From: Pedobacter cryoconitis | Lineage (GTDB): Bacteria > Bacteroidota > Bacteroidia > Sphingobacteriales > Sphingobacteriaceae | DNA length: 64,000 nucleotides | NCBI RefSeq assembly: GCF_014200605.1 | Contig: NZ_JACHCE010000004.1 | Span: 481,951-545,950, forward strand | Direction of reading: 5' to 3' | Part shown: one piece after another, positions 40,279-50,800 of the stretch | Numbering within the stretch: the first letter of the stretch is position 1 | How the letters are laid out: each line of letters opens with the position of its first letter | Position numbers and translations under genes: made by a program | The notes under the pieces: generated by a model | What the model was told of the DNA's origin: nothing | Seen by the model: only the letters and a program-made list of their open reading frames with translations | Database searches by the model: none

Positions 40279-41133
40279 TTAAATCCGCTGAGGTAACAGT
40301 TGATTTATCTGCTTTACGGTATGGGTGTAATGTTTTTTTGAAGGATGGAAATAGACTTCTTTGAGAGATTCAGAGGCTAACACAGGATTAAGATCCCCAT
40401 CTTTTAAATCCCAGAAATTCAGTTCTTTAAGCGCTTTCATACCAGGTACAAAAGATAAGGAGTCCAGCTCAGAAATAAAAAGATCGCTTATAGTTTCATT
40501 TCCTCCAAGAAAAGAGAAATCAGTTAGTGCTTTACATTTTTCTATATGAAGTGATTGCAGGGATTTTAATTGATTGATTTCAGTGATATCCGTTAGTTTA
40601 GGAGAGTAACTTATATTCAAAGATTCCAGCTCAGCTGCAGATGTGATACCTGTCAGGCTGGTAAATGAACCAATAATGCGCAAATCTTTTAATCTGTTAA
40701 GACCATTTAAGATACTACAGTCAGTTAGTGAAAGCGAAACAATGAGCAGATCTTTCAGGTATTTTAGCGAACCCAGGTTTAACATCCCATCGTTATAGGT
40801 AATATATAAAGTCTCCAGATGCGGCAATAATGTGAAATCTAATTTGAATTTTCTGTCACTGAAGGACAATTCCTTCAAATTCTTCATGGAGTAGAGTGCA
40901 GAGAAATTCAGATCTCTTATTTTGAAGTTGTCATCTATAATTAATGAGGTAATAAAATCCTGACCTGTAAAAGGAGACAAGTCAAGGTCATAAGTTTCAC
41001 CATCGTTGTTATTTAATGCAGATATTCTGATAGCGGTATAATTTTTCTTTTCAGCATAAGAAATTCCCTTGTCAAGACATTGTGGATCAACCTCTAATGC
41101 TTCAATCTCTTCATTATAGCTATGTACTTTCAT
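40279..41133 (-). CDS. Leucine-rich-repeat protein
   Basis: A 284-residue cytoplasmic protein built of about nine short leucine-rich repeats (LKELSFSDRKFKLDFTLLPH, LETLYITYNDGMLNLGSLKY, LESLNISYSPKLTDITEINQ, LQSLHIEKCKALTDFSFLGG). The start MKVHSYNEEIEALEVDPQ lacks a signal peptide. Probably a protein-interaction scaffold. No catalytic domain seen. Confidence 0.85.
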   Translation of the reverse strand: MKVHSYNEEIEALEVDPQCLDKGISYAEKKNYTAIRISALNNNDGETYDLDLSPFTGQDFITSLIIDDNFKIRDLNFSALYSMKNLKELSFSDRKFKLDFTLLPHLETLYITYNDGMLNLGSLKYLKDLLIVSLSLTDCSILNGLNRLKDLRIIGSFTSLTGITSAAELESLNISYSPKLTDITEINQLKSLQSLHIEKCKALTDFSFLGGNETISDLFISELDSLSFVPGMKALKELNFWDLKDGDLNPVLASESLKEVYFHPSKKHYTHTVKQINQLLPQRI

Positions 41134-41396
41134 ATATTTCTATACTAATTGTTTCAGCTATCTAATATGCATATAATTTTATCTTAAGTTATAGGAATGG
41201 GATTAAAAAATAGTTAATTAATTAGATCTGTATACTGCTCTATAAAGGAATTTTGTATTAGCAAAAAACAGAATACTTTGTAAAAATAAATTAATTGAAA
41301 AATAATTTCACGTAAAAAAAATAACACATTACGTAATAAAATATATTAATATTTTTAATTATCTCAAATTAGATAATTAAAAATACAATTAAAAAA

Positions 41397-42362
41397 ATGA
41401 AAAACAATTTTATTGCAAAAAGCTGCAGACCTCTTTTATTAGCAGGATTAATATTATCTATAACTGGTTGTGCTAAAAACACAGTTAAATCAGAATTAAA
41501 AAATGAGAGTAAGATTTCGAATTCAGTGCTAAATAGTTCTGAATATCAATTTTCAATTGCTCCCGAATTTAAGCTGGACGGCAAAGTGTTTTTATACCAG
41601 GATCAGTATACCTATATAGATTTTGATTTTAACATCCCTAAGGGAGTTGATGAGGATCCTAATACTATAACTGAAATTCGTATTTTTGCCACGGCTGCCG
41701 TTCATCCTCAAACTTTTTCACCAATAGAGAGATCTAATAAAGATTGGCCAGTAGGAGAAACCAGCTGGAAAGGAACCGCATCATTTCAATTCAGCGATGT
41801 TAGCGCATTTCTAGATGGTGTTAAAATTTATTTTGCTGTAATGAAAAAAGTCGGAACAAAGTTCACAACAGTTTATAGTTCAGACACTTTCGAACTGGTG
41901 TTAGTCACTAAAAATACATTTGCTAATCCATTTCCCGTAAATGACCAAAGATATGTTAAAAACCCAATGAGGTTTATTGGAGAAAATATAGTCGCAAGAA
42001 ATGGGATTTATCAGTTACGTTATCAGGGAGATGGAAACCTTGTATTGTATAAAAATGGTACAGAAGCCTTATGGGCATCAGGAACAGCAAATGGGCCTGG
42101 CAAAGTAGAATTTACAACCTCAAGTGGTATGATTTTTATAAATAGCCCAATAGCAAGTAACAATCATTGGATTAACAGAAAAGGATTACAAGGAGGCAAT
42201 CCTTTTCCTGATAGTTATTGGGCCCTTCAAGATGATGGAAATTTAGTATGTTACCCAAGTTATAGAACAGCGCCTGATGGAACTATTACTCCATATGGAA
42301 CTGCTTTATGTGCTACTGCAACAGCTGGACGTAAGAGCCCGCATTTTGGAGAGATGAGATAA
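41397..42362 (+). CDS. Lipoprotein with bulb-type (mannose-binding) lectin domain
   Basis: A 321-residue lipoprotein (GLILSITGC). The first ~170 residues form a beta-rich domain. The C-terminal half is a B-lectin: YQLRYQGDGNLVLYKNGTEA with ALWASGTANGPG, and YWALQDDGNLVCYPSYRTAP, both with the mannose-binding Q-x-D-x-N-x-V-x-Y pattern (with Gly replacements). It may be secreted or surface attached. The upstream region is extremely AT-rich. Ends at a strong terminator. Confidence 0.82.
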   Translation: MKNNFIAKSCRPLLLAGLILSITGCAKNTVKSELKNESKISNSVLNSSEYQFSIAPEFKLDGKVFLYQDQYTYIDFDFNIPKGVDEDPNTITEIRIFATAAVHPQTFSPIERSNKDWPVGETSWKGTASFQFSDVSAFLDGVKIYFAVMKKVGTKFTTVYSSDTFELVLVTKNTFANPFPVNDQRYVKNPMRFIGENIVARNGIYQLRYQGDGNLVLYKNGTEALWASGTANGPGKVEFTTSSGMIFINSPIASNNHWINRKGLQGGNPFPDSYWALQDDGNLVCYPSYRTAPDGTITPYGTALCATATAGRKSPHFGEMR

Positions 42363-42377
42363 TAACATAGAATAGAG

Positions 42378-42410
42378 CGGAGTCTTATTAAATTAAGGCT
42401 CCGTTTTTTA
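42378..42410 (+). terminator. Intrinsic terminator of the lectin gene
   Basis: CGGAGTCTTA and TAAGGCTCCG (42378-42403) form a 10-bp stem with one G-T pair, followed by TTTTTTA. Confidence 0.85.
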
Positions 42411-42714
42411 TTTCAAATTTTCTTCATGTACGATATCTGATGTCCTGGAACAAGAATATAAGTATTGATCTTAAAAATTACAAAGTTACTCAACTATTTG
42501 AAGAAGACAGAAAAATTAGTTCTGGCGGATTCGGATGGTGCAGGATGTTATTTTTGGTAAGTTAGCTTAAATAACTGGCAGATATTAAATCATTGTGACA
42601 AATTATTTAATTTAAATTAAGTATATTACAAATTAATCACAATGTTATGTATACAGGCTCTCAGGTTTTAATACAAATCCAGTTATGTAAAGTGTTTTCT
42701 TAACGTATTCAGTT
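42411..42714. other. Intergenic region with a short unsupported reading frame
   Basis: 304 bases. A frame at 42440-42565 (MSWNKNISIDLKNYKVTQLF ... stop, 41 residues) has a plausible composition but no recognised family. It may be a remnant. The rest is AT-rich upstream sequence of the Crp-like gene. Confidence 0.3.
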
Positions 42715-43266
42715 ATGAAAACACTGAATCAAAAGCTCATGGAGTTAAAGAGCTCTAATCCCATTGCTATACAGCTATTTGAAGACATATGTCACCCGGT
42801 TTTTTTTAAGAAAAATGAAATCATCAATACTTTGTCCTATCACATTAATAAACTATATTATATAGAAACAGGAGTTGTTCAGGGAATTTTCATTCACGAT
42901 GTTGAAGAAATGACAGCATATCTTTCAACTAATGGCTTTATCATTCCTTATTTTCTTTTCTCCAGGCAAAGCCCTCCTGTTCAATATATCAGGTTCTTAG
43001 AGGAAACCAAAGGCTGGTCAATAAACTTAGTTCAGCACCTTGATTTAAATTCTCATTTGCTATTAATGCTACTTGAAATTTATGAGGAAAGTATAAATGC
43101 TGGTTATGAAAGAGAAAAGATCATTAGAATAAAAAACGCTGATGATAGATATATCTCTTTTTTAAAAAACTATAAACACCTGAGCAATAAAGTCAGTATC
43201 AAAATTCTCGCTTCTTTTTTGAATATGCATCCCAAGCACCTTTCTGTGGTCAGGAAAAGGAATTAA
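42715..43266 (+). CDS. Crp/Fnr-like regulator
   Basis: A 183-residue protein with the Bacteroidota Crp-like layout. A cNMP-binding-type beta roll (VFFKKNEIINTLSYHINKLY, IETGVVQGIFIHDVEEMTAY, LSTNGFIIPYFLFSRQSP) is followed by a helical dimer region and a C-terminal HTH (KVSIKILASFLNMHPKHLSV with VRKRN). Ligand unknown. Its last 4 bases overlap the stop of the converging lipoprotein gene. Confidence 0.82.
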   Translation: MKTLNQKLMELKSSNPIAIQLFEDICHPVFFKKNEIINTLSYHINKLYYIETGVVQGIFIHDVEEMTAYLSTNGFIIPYFLFSRQSPPVQYIRFLEETKGWSINLVQHLDLNSHLLLMLLEIYEESINAGYEREKIIRIKNADDRYISFLKNYKHLSNKVSIKILASFLNMHPKHLSVVRKRN

Positions 43267-43835
43267 AACACTACTTGATTGTAGGTTTTAATTAACTTCC
43301 ATTTTTCATCTATCATCTTAAAAATTAACAAATTCCCGCTACCACATCTAGAACCACAATTGTATTCCGAATACATAATTGCATATTTAAAATCATCACT
43401 AAAGATTAGATGTGAAAGAGTGAAAAACCCATCTCCAAGTACTTTATTATAATTTGATAACATTACGGGATAGGATAATTTATGAATATCGTTTCTTGTA
43501 ATAATTCTTGATGCCGGAGCTATAGCTTCAGACCATAAAGTAGTATCTTTTTGAGATTTTGCTAATAGACTATCCAGATTAAGGTTTGTTTGTCCAATAT
43601 GTTTAAAGGCATCTTCAAAATCGCTTTTTGACTTATAAATATATGGGATTTCAGATAGAATAATTGAATCCTTTTTGAGTTCATGTTTTATATAGTAATC
43701 TAATATCTTTTTTGTCTCTATTGATTCTCTTTCACTTATTTCCGGCTTCTTATTACCTACATTAATTGGTCTATTACAAGATATAATGAAGAATACAAAT
43801 GCAACAAGTAATAAATGGTATCTAGTCTTTGTCAT
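43263..43835 (-). CDS. Hypothetical lipoprotein
   Basis: A 190-residue lipoprotein (LLVAFVFFIISC). The body has two Cys close together near the C-terminus (SEYNCGSRCGSGNLLIFKMI), which could form a disulfide, and a last strand EKWKLIKTYNQVVF. No family recognised. It lies in an AT-rich area between two plus-strand genes and near a decayed lipoprotein gene. Confidence 0.75.
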   Translation of the reverse strand: MTKTRYHLLLVAFVFFIISCNRPINVGNKKPEISERESIETKKILDYYIKHELKKDSIILSEIPYIYKSKSDFEDAFKHIGQTNLNLDSLLAKSQKDTTLWSEAIAPASRIITRNDIHKLSYPVMLSNYNKVLGDGFFTLSHLIFSDDFKYAIMYSEYNCGSRCGSGNLLIFKMIDEKWKLIKTYNQVVF

Positions 43836-43935
43836 ATAGTGATTAATTATTTTAGCGGATGTAAAGTTATATCTCCCGTATTATTATTAAATTTTGTCTC
43901 AAGAATGATTGTATGCCCCCAATTTTCACCTAAAA

Positions 43936-44108
43936 CTAAGGATGGTTTGTTTTCTGTAGCCAGGATTTAGCTTCTTCAATTGTTACCGCTGAAGTAGTCG
44001 GAACATTGATTAGTAACGGCTGATCTTTTTCACACGAAGCAAAAACAAAATAAAGCAACTCGTTATCAATAAACTTTTACTCTTCTTATCTAGTAATTTT
44101 TTAATCAT
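43936..44108 (-). pseudogene. Frameshifted lipoprotein gene remnant
   Basis: ATG 44108 opens MIKKLLDKKSKSLLITSCF. The frame that looks like a lipoprotein then continues one frame away: FVFASCEKDQPLLINVPTTS and AVTIEEAKSWLQKTNHP, ending at a stop (43936-43938). The span is not a multiple of three, confirming an indel near the lipobox, and the protein is also cut short. Bacteroidota lipoproteins with an x-x-EEAKxWL motif exist, but I cannot name the family. Confidence 0.5.
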
Positions 44109-44302
44109 AAATAATTAATTTGCGGCAAGTCTACCACATAAAATTGAATTCAGGCTAATAATTACGTCAACAAAACTAACACCCAGGTGAACAATGTTCA
44201 TATGGTGTAAAACGGTAACATTTCTTCCCTCCGATAGTAATAATTCTTACCATTTAAGTTGAGGAATCATCCGACTTTAGTATAGCCAAATACAAGTCAG
44301 AT

Positions 44303-44761
44303 ATGAAAACGTTCAAAGTTAGTAGCCTATCCTTAATAGCATCTTCATTGCTTATTATGCTATTCGGGTATACAGCTGTTTCTAAGATTTTAGACTATAA
44401 TAAGTTTGTATTTCAGATGAAGCTGGTGAATGTACCAATGATTCCTTATTTAGCTTCTTCTCTTGGAATTGTACTACCGATTGTGGAATTAGTTATTGTC
44501 TGGATGTTATGTAAGAACAACCTTAGGGTAAAAGGATGCTATGCATCTTTCCTATTGCTCTTCATATTTGAAATCTACATTACCATTATGCTTTTATCTG
44601 GTGAGAAATTACCCTGTACATGTGGGGGGATCATTTCACAAATGGGCTGGAAAACACATCTGGTTTTTAATGCCGTATTTATGATCATTTCAACTCTGCC
44701 AATTATTTACAAACCCAAACCTGGAATATTCAATTCAGCTGTAAGAATAGATTATAACTAA
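44303..44761 (+). CDS. MauE/DoxX-like membrane protein
   Basis: A 152-residue four-helix membrane protein with the DoxX/MauE pattern: LLIMLFGYTAVSKILDYNKF (short first loop), YLASSLGIVLPIVELVIVWM and a Cys pair in GEKLPCTCGGIISQMGWKTH. MauE-type proteins with a CxCGG motif may transfer redox equivalents across the membrane. Position upstream of a small two-Cys exported protein and near TlpA-like thioredoxins fits thiol oxidation. Function unproven. Confidence 0.82.
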   Translation: MKTFKVSSLSLIASSLLIMLFGYTAVSKILDYNKFVFQMKLVNVPMIPYLASSLGIVLPIVELVIVWMLCKNNLRVKGCYASFLLLFIFEIYITIMLLSGEKLPCTCGGIISQMGWKTHLVFNAVFMIISTLPIIYKPKPGIFNSAVRIDYN

Positions 44762-44790
44762 CAGAATTTTTCACCTTAAATTTTAAAATC

Positions 44791-45063
44791 ATGTTCATAC
44801 TAAAAAACACCATGTTAGCCATTGCTTTAGTGGCAGGCATAAGCGGAGCATTCGCTACAAAAATTGCAAGTAGTCCAAAGGCATATGAGCCAAGGTATGA
44901 TTGGAGTGGCTCAGGACCACTTCATTCTGGAACACTGGACAATAAAACGGTTAAGGAAGCACAAGATTACTATGGTTGTAGTGGTAAAGTGAATCAATGT
45001 GCAACTGGTACTCGTTCATCTGGTACGGGAGCGCCTAAAGCTATTCTCTTTATGACAGATTAA
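44791..45063 (+). CDS. Small exported protein, DUF6520-like
   Basis: A 90-residue protein with a signal peptide (MLAIALVAGISGAFATKIAS) and two Cys in YYGCSGKVNQCATGTRSSG, the layout of DUF6520-type Bacteroidota proteins. It lies 29 bases after the MauE-like gene and ends before a strong terminator, so the two form an operon. The disulfide may be made by MauE or TlpA-type partners. Confidence 0.75.
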   Translation: MFILKNTMLAIALVAGISGAFATKIASSPKAYEPRYDWSGSGPLHSGTLDNKTVKEAQDYYGCSGKVNQCATGTRSSGTGAPKAILFMTD

Positions 45064-45100
45064 TTATCTTATCAAAACTATCAGTTATGACTGATAAAAA

Positions 45101-45124
45101 CCTCAGCAGTAATCACTGCTGAGG
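45101..45124. terminator. Bidirectional terminator
   Basis: A perfect 10-bp stem CCTCAGCAGT / ACTGCTGAGG with loop AATC, with A and T runs on both sides, between convergent genes. Confidence 0.88.
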
Positions 45125-45137
45125 TTGATAAAAATGA

Positions 45138-46496
45138 TTATATTTTATTAGGATGACTTAGATCCTTTAGCACTAAAATTTCATATAAATGCTTCTTTTC
45201 AACTTTTTTGATTCCGAACCCGTTTAGTTTAGCCCAAACTTCCTCTAATGTTAATTTACCTTTTTCACTCTTAATTTCGAAGCTAAGCAAACCATTATAA
45301 CCTGTTTTATTTACATAAGGTGTATCGTCAGTGAACCTTTCCATCAAACAATCTAATATATCATCTATTGATGTACTTTTGACAATCAGGCTATCATAAA
45401 ATTTATCGATGAATGGTTTTTCCCCTTTTGCCACAGGCAGTTTTGATAGTTTTGATTTGTCCAGAGAAACTACATTGGTCATCATCTTCTTCTTCCTGGT
45501 GGAAGCCTTTATATTAAAAAACTTCTCCAGATCAGGAAGCATATATTCAGAAGATTTGCTGGCTGGAATATTTTTAGGCAATATTAATTCATAACAATAA
45601 AGATTATCATAATCCCATTTCCGTTCCCTTGTTACGAGATCATCACCATTAGTGTATTTTGATCTTTCAAATAAAGGTCTATTAAAGTATGTTTGAATAA
45701 ATCTAATAGAATCAGAAGAATCGAGCTCAATCAGTTTCCAGTTCATTCTGGAATTTTTCTGTTTAGTAAATGCCAACCAGAAAAATTGAATAATTGGCCT
45801 GTTCCATGCAAATAAACGCTTAAACTCCCCATTCTCATCCGGGCCGAAATTCACTCCGCTGGTTATTTCTTCATTATAACCAGTGATATAACTACGAAAC
45901 AAAATCATACTATCCGGGACATGGTAAGTCTTTGTGAAACTAAAGTCAAGCCGATCTTTTTTTATATGTAGTTTACTGGTATTACCCTTTAAAAACTCCT
46001 TTATATTCTTTTCATTAATCTCATCACCACCAGTGGAAGCTTTAATTATACCTGCCTTATCTATCCATATATTATGCGGTATTGCCCGGTGCTTAAACGC
46101 ATTATGAAAAATAGTATCATTGGTAGTAATGATCATCGATTTGGATTTAGGTAACCCAGCCCTGGCAAAATGTGCTTTAACCCCTGAAATATCCTCATAA
46201 GTGACTGATAGAACAGACAAATCAGGATAAATCTGTGTTAAAGAATCAAGTCGCTTTTGTTCCTTTAGACAAGGAGAACACCAGGTTGCCCAAAAATTGA
46301 TAATTAGCCCACCCTTTTGATATAAATCGGCGACAGTAGATTTTTCATTGCCCATAATGAAAGGCCCTTTGATTTTTAAATCCGGCAGCTTATCACCAAT
46401 TTCCTGCCCGTTAACTGTCTGGATTAAACCTGTCCCAAAACCAGCTATAGCTAAAACGCTGATTGTTATTATTTTAAATAATTTATTACTCATCAT
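45138..46496 (-). CDS. TlpA-like thioredoxin-domain protein with long C-terminal extension
   Basis: A 452-residue exported protein. The signal peptide and a short region lead to the TlpA-like thioredoxin domain (GLIINFWATWCSPCLKEQKR, redox CSPC; AIPHNIWIDKAGII). The remaining ~270 residues are an uncharacterised extension (ILFRSYITGYNEEITSGVNF and a late DILDCLMERFTD), more often seen in AhpC/TlpA proteins of Bacteroidota near SusCD pairs. Encoded downstream of SusD in the same direction. It may reduce or form disulfides of surface proteins. Confidence 0.88.
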   Translation of the reverse strand: MMSNKLFKIITISVLAIAGFGTGLIQTVNGQEIGDKLPDLKIKGPFIMGNEKSTVADLYQKGGLIINFWATWCSPCLKEQKRLDSLTQIYPDLSVLSVTYEDISGVKAHFARAGLPKSKSMIITTNDTIFHNAFKHRAIPHNIWIDKAGIIKASTGGDEINEKNIKEFLKGNTSKLHIKKDRLDFSFTKTYHVPDSMILFRSYITGYNEEITSGVNFGPDENGEFKRLFAWNRPIIQFFWLAFTKQKNSRMNWKLIELDSSDSIRFIQTYFNRPLFERSKYTNGDDLVTRERKWDYDNLYCYELILPKNIPASKSSEYMLPDLEKFFNIKASTRKKKMMTNVVSLDKSKLSKLPVAKGEKPFIDKFYDSLIVKSTSIDDILDCLMERFTDDTPYVNKTGYNGLLSFEIKSEKGKLTLEEVWAKLNGFGIKKVEKKHLYEILVLKDLSHPNKI

Positions 46497-46518
46497 TTTG
46501 TATTTTAAGAATTAAGAT

Positions 46519-47889
46519 TTAGTATCCCGGATTCTGAATCAGATTACGGTTATTGGTTATTTCACTTTTTGGTATCGGGAATAACGAACTGACCCCGTTT
46601 TGCCAGCCAGATTTATAATTTCCCATCACAGTGTTGAGCAGATCATTACGTTTCAAATCAAAAAAACGATGACCATTTTCAGTAAAAAGCTCTACCCTTC
46701 TCTCTTTGATTATTGCCATTAAACAAGCATCTGTACTTAAAGAAGTGGGTAATGGGCCTAATGCAGCTCTTTGCCTGATTATATTAATATCCTCAACTGC
46801 ACCGTGGATATTACCCGCCATTGCACGGGCTTCTGCCCGGATTAAAAACTGCTCTGCAACTCTTAGTACCGTTAAATATTCAGGACTACTCGTATTTGCT
46901 GTTTTGTTTTTATACTTAGCTCCATAGTAGTAGCTTTTGCCAGCTCCACCTGTAATTACGTTTTTTGTACCTATCCAACTGGTTCTACGCAAATCACCTG
47001 TCTCGAAAGCATTATATAGCTCTGGAGTTATGATATATTGTGGTATACCTGTAGCCGAAGGAGATGGAATATTACCACTGTTGCTTATAAAACCATTCTG
47101 GTTCCAGAGCTGTAAAATGGCTTCTTTACTATTTGCGTTGAAAACATTAGCAGGCGCTTGTAAAGGGGTAAACTGATTAGATTCAATTACCAGACCAGCC
47201 TCCTTCTCTGCTAAAATCCAATTCTTTTGATAAAGGTATATTCGGGCCAATAATGCAGATACAGCCAATTGATTAGCACGTACTTTACCAGATCCTATGT
47301 AAGAAGGTGAGAGACCGTTTTTCGCATCCAGCAGGTCATTGATCATTTGGCTATAGACCAGGCTCTGAGCAGCCCTTGGAGCCTTTGCTGTGACAGCAAC
47401 ATCAGTCTGCAATAACAAAGGAACATCACCATATAAGTTTACCAGATAGTAAAAAGCAAATGCTCTTAAGAATTTGGCTTCACTTCTTAGCTGAATAATC
47501 AGTGTCTTAGATAAAGCGTTATTATTTTGTAATTGCGTTATGACATCATTACACTGATAAATGATATTGTATAAAAGTGCCCAGGTATTTTCATTGGTTG
47601 TATTGGTAGCGTTCAGCCTGCCCGCGTAATATTCCTTATTGGCTATATCAGTACCGATATAACCTATATCATCTGTGTATAAGCTAACATATGTACTGTA
47701 ATTAGGGTCAAATTGCTTTTCGAAATTTGTGTATATACTTGACAGTGCAGCAGATGCCGAAGTAGAATCGGCAAATACTTTATCAGTAGTCAATTGATTT
47801 TTTGGTGATTCGACCATAATCAATTTCTTACAGCCATAAACCAGAATTATTGGCAAGAAGAGCATTAATGCCATTTTTATATTTCTCAT
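46519..47889 (-). CDS. SusD/RagB-family lipoprotein
   Basis: A 456-residue lipoprotein (LFLPIILVYGC). SusD blocks are present: ASAALSSIYTNFEKQFDPNY, LRSEAKFLRAFAFYYLVNLY with GDVPLLL, YLTVLRVAEQFLIRAEARAM, ERRVELFTENGHRFFDLKRN, and LIQNPGY as the end. It lies 10 bases after the SusC gene. The cargo is unknown; the neighbourhood has thioredoxins rather than glycosidases. Confidence 0.92.
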   Translation of the reverse strand: MRNIKMALMLFLPIILVYGCKKLIMVESPKNQLTTDKVFADSTSASAALSSIYTNFEKQFDPNYSTYVSLYTDDIGYIGTDIANKEYYAGRLNATNTTNENTWALLYNIIYQCNDVITQLQNNNALSKTLIIQLRSEAKFLRAFAFYYLVNLYGDVPLLLQTDVAVTAKAPRAAQSLVYSQMINDLLDAKNGLSPSYIGSGKVRANQLAVSALLARIYLYQKNWILAEKEAGLVIESNQFTPLQAPANVFNANSKEAILQLWNQNGFISNSGNIPSPSATGIPQYIITPELYNAFETGDLRRTSWIGTKNVITGGAGKSYYYGAKYKNKTANTSSPEYLTVLRVAEQFLIRAEARAMAGNIHGAVEDINIIRQRAALGPLPTSLSTDACLMAIIKERRVELFTENGHRFFDLKRNDLLNTVMGNYKSGWQNGVSSLFPIPKSEITNNRNLIQNPGY

Positions 47890-47899
47890 TATTATGTAT

Positions 47900-50800
47900 T
47901 TAAAGGGTTAATTGCAGACCAATTACAAAAGATTTTATCGGTGGGATATTATTCTGAACGTTATTAAAAGCACCGGATTCCGGATCAAGAATAGCTGCGT
48001 TCTTATCCCAATAGGTCCATAGGTTTTGCCCCTGAGCATAAATTCTTAATTGCTGCAGATTGATATGATCCAAAAGGGCTTTAGGGAAACTATAAGAGAG
48101 CCCTACGTTTTTGAGCCTCAGATAGGAAGTATTGAAATAATTAGCCTGGCTATATTGAAATTTAGAATCGTAGGTATTGGATGCACGAGGGATATCTGTG
48201 ATGTTTCCCGCATTTTGCCAGCGATTCAGGATTACAGCATAATTATTAGCTGGCTGCCCTATACTGCTTAACCCACCCCGCCCCATTTGCTTTGCAAACT
48301 GGAAAAACAGATCCAGACTCCAGTTTCCATACTGGAAAGTATTCCCTAAACCACCATAAAAATCAGGTGTCTGCTTCCCTATGGTGAAATAGTCAAAGAC
48401 ATCAGCAGACCCCGGAGCAGTCCCATATACCGCTTTCCCGGTTGCCGGATCAACAGTTAGGTTCGTTCCGTAAACCCTAGAAATATCATAACCTAACTGC
48501 AAAATCTGTGCATAGCTTGAGGTTTCAAATCCTTCGAAACTCTTTAACAGCGTTTTTGGCATTGTAATATTAAAAGAGCTTGACCAGCTAAACTTTCTCC
48601 CTTCTATATTTTTTGTGTTCAGCTCTACCTCCCAACCCGTATTTCTAATTACAGCCGGTAAATTGGCCTGGTAGCTTGCAAAACCAGTCATCCGCGGAAT
48701 CGCGTAATTAACCAACTGGTCATCACTGCTATTGCGGTAATGATTCACATTCAGCAAAATCCTGTTGTTGAGGAAGCCTAGTTCTACAGCAAATTCCAGC
48801 TTCCGGGTAGTTTCCCAATGAAAGTTTGCATTTGAAATTCGGGAAGGCATAAGACCATTTACGCCCTGATATGGGCTGATGGCATTGCCATAAGCAGACA
48901 GATACTGATAATCTGTAATCTGATCATTTCCTGTCAACCCATAACTGCTCCTTAACTTACCATAACTTAAAAAGCTAAGCCTGTTTTTAATCCATGGTTC
49001 ATCGGCAAATAGCCATGCAGCACCTAAAGAACCGAAATTACCAAACTGATTGCCTTCTGCAAATCTTGAAGATCCATCTCTTCTGATGGTCGCATTTACT
49101 ACATATCTATCCTTCCATACGTAATTAACCCGGCCAAATACAGAAACATATTTATACTGTGTGTAAGTATTTGTCCGCCCGGTAATAGTACCTGCCGAAG
49201 ATATATTTTCCATCAAACCTTCGTTGCTAAATGCTGAGCCATTAAGCATTTGCCCTTCGGTCACTTTATTCTGATAAGTACCGCCCATTAACAGTGAAAT
49301 GCTGCTGTTTTTGAAAGCTTTTAGATAATCAACCTGAGGTTCAAAAATTATGGAGCGGTTGCTGTTTGTTCCAAAAATTGAGTAGTTATCTGTGCCTGGG
49401 TAAAGAGAACTGGCAGGATAAAGCTGTATCTGGTTCAGGTTATTTTTATTGTAACCGGCGCTGATCCTGAATGCTAAACCGGACGAAACCGTATACCTCA
49501 TTAAGACATTACTAATGGTATTGTCTGTCCTTGTCTTTGAACGTGCACTGATTTCGGAAGTGGGATTTGTACCTGCATACCAGTTAAATACTCCCGGAGA
49601 CTCGTAGACAGGATAATTTGGCGGGAGTAATAAACCAGCAGCGAAACTCAGGCTTGGGTTATACAACTGGTTATCATCCAGATTAAGGGAATTGGCAAAC
49701 TGGAAATAAAACTTTTTATCCTTTGAGGTATGCTGAAATGTCCCCCGCAAACCGCCACGTTTATAATTGCTGTTTCCTGGTAAAATAGTTCCCTCTGTAC
49801 GGTAATTACCTCCAAAGTTGAAGTTAGTACTTTCATCACCACCCGATATGCTTAACTGCATATTGGTCATCTGCCCGGTATTGCCCAGAAAGTGTTTTGC
49901 CCAATCGGTAGATTCTGTTTGGCTCCATACCGTTAAATCTGGTGCATAATTTGGAGAATCAGGATCGTTGGAAGGGATCTGGCCGTCGTTAGCAAAAGCT
50001 TCTCTTCTGATCTGTAAATATTGCTCCAGGTTAAGTAACCGCGGATAATTAGCAACCTGATTAATTCCTTTTGATACGTTGAGTTCAACTTGTGTTTTAC
50101 CTGCTTTACCCTTTTTAGTGGTAATTAAAACGACACCATTAGTTGCCCTGCTCCCATAGATTGCCGTTGCATCTGCATCTTTTAAAACCGTGATGTTTTC
50201 AATATCAGCAGGGTTTAAACTGTTTAAAGGACTGGTGACACCAGCAATATTTGATGCACCAATGCTTGCACTTAATCCGGCAGCGTTTGCATCCATAGGT
50301 ACACCATCAATAATGTATAAAGGATTTGTGCCCGCAGCAATAGATCCTTTTCCCCTAATCTGGACATTGATATTACCTCCCGGCAAGCCATTTGTAGTTT
50401 GCACAAATACACCAGGCATCCTACCAGATAAAGCAGACAGGATATTTGCTACTGGTTGCTTTTCAATTTGTACAGCAGTAATGGCAGATATGCTTCCGGT
50501 ATTCAGTCTTCTGGTAGTTTGACCGTAACCAATTACCTGAACTTCGTTTAAGGTAGATTCATTGGTTTCCAGAATGATTTTTAAGGGGTATTTGATGGAA
50601 GGATTAAATGGGATTTTGCGGGTATTGAAAGAGATGAAAGTTATGGTTAAGGTACCGGATTGGGTGGTTGTTTTAATGGTGAAATGCCCTTCCTTATCTG
50701 TTAAGGTGGAGGTATTCGTATTGGTTATTCTTATAGTTGCTCCGGGTAATGGTTTACCGTAGCTGTCGGTTATGGTTCCAGTAATGAGCTGTCCGCTTGT

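Noticed and set aside
42440..42565. A 41-residue ORF after the lectin gene as a real gene
   Set aside because: No ribosome site, family or operon context; kept only as a note on the gap.
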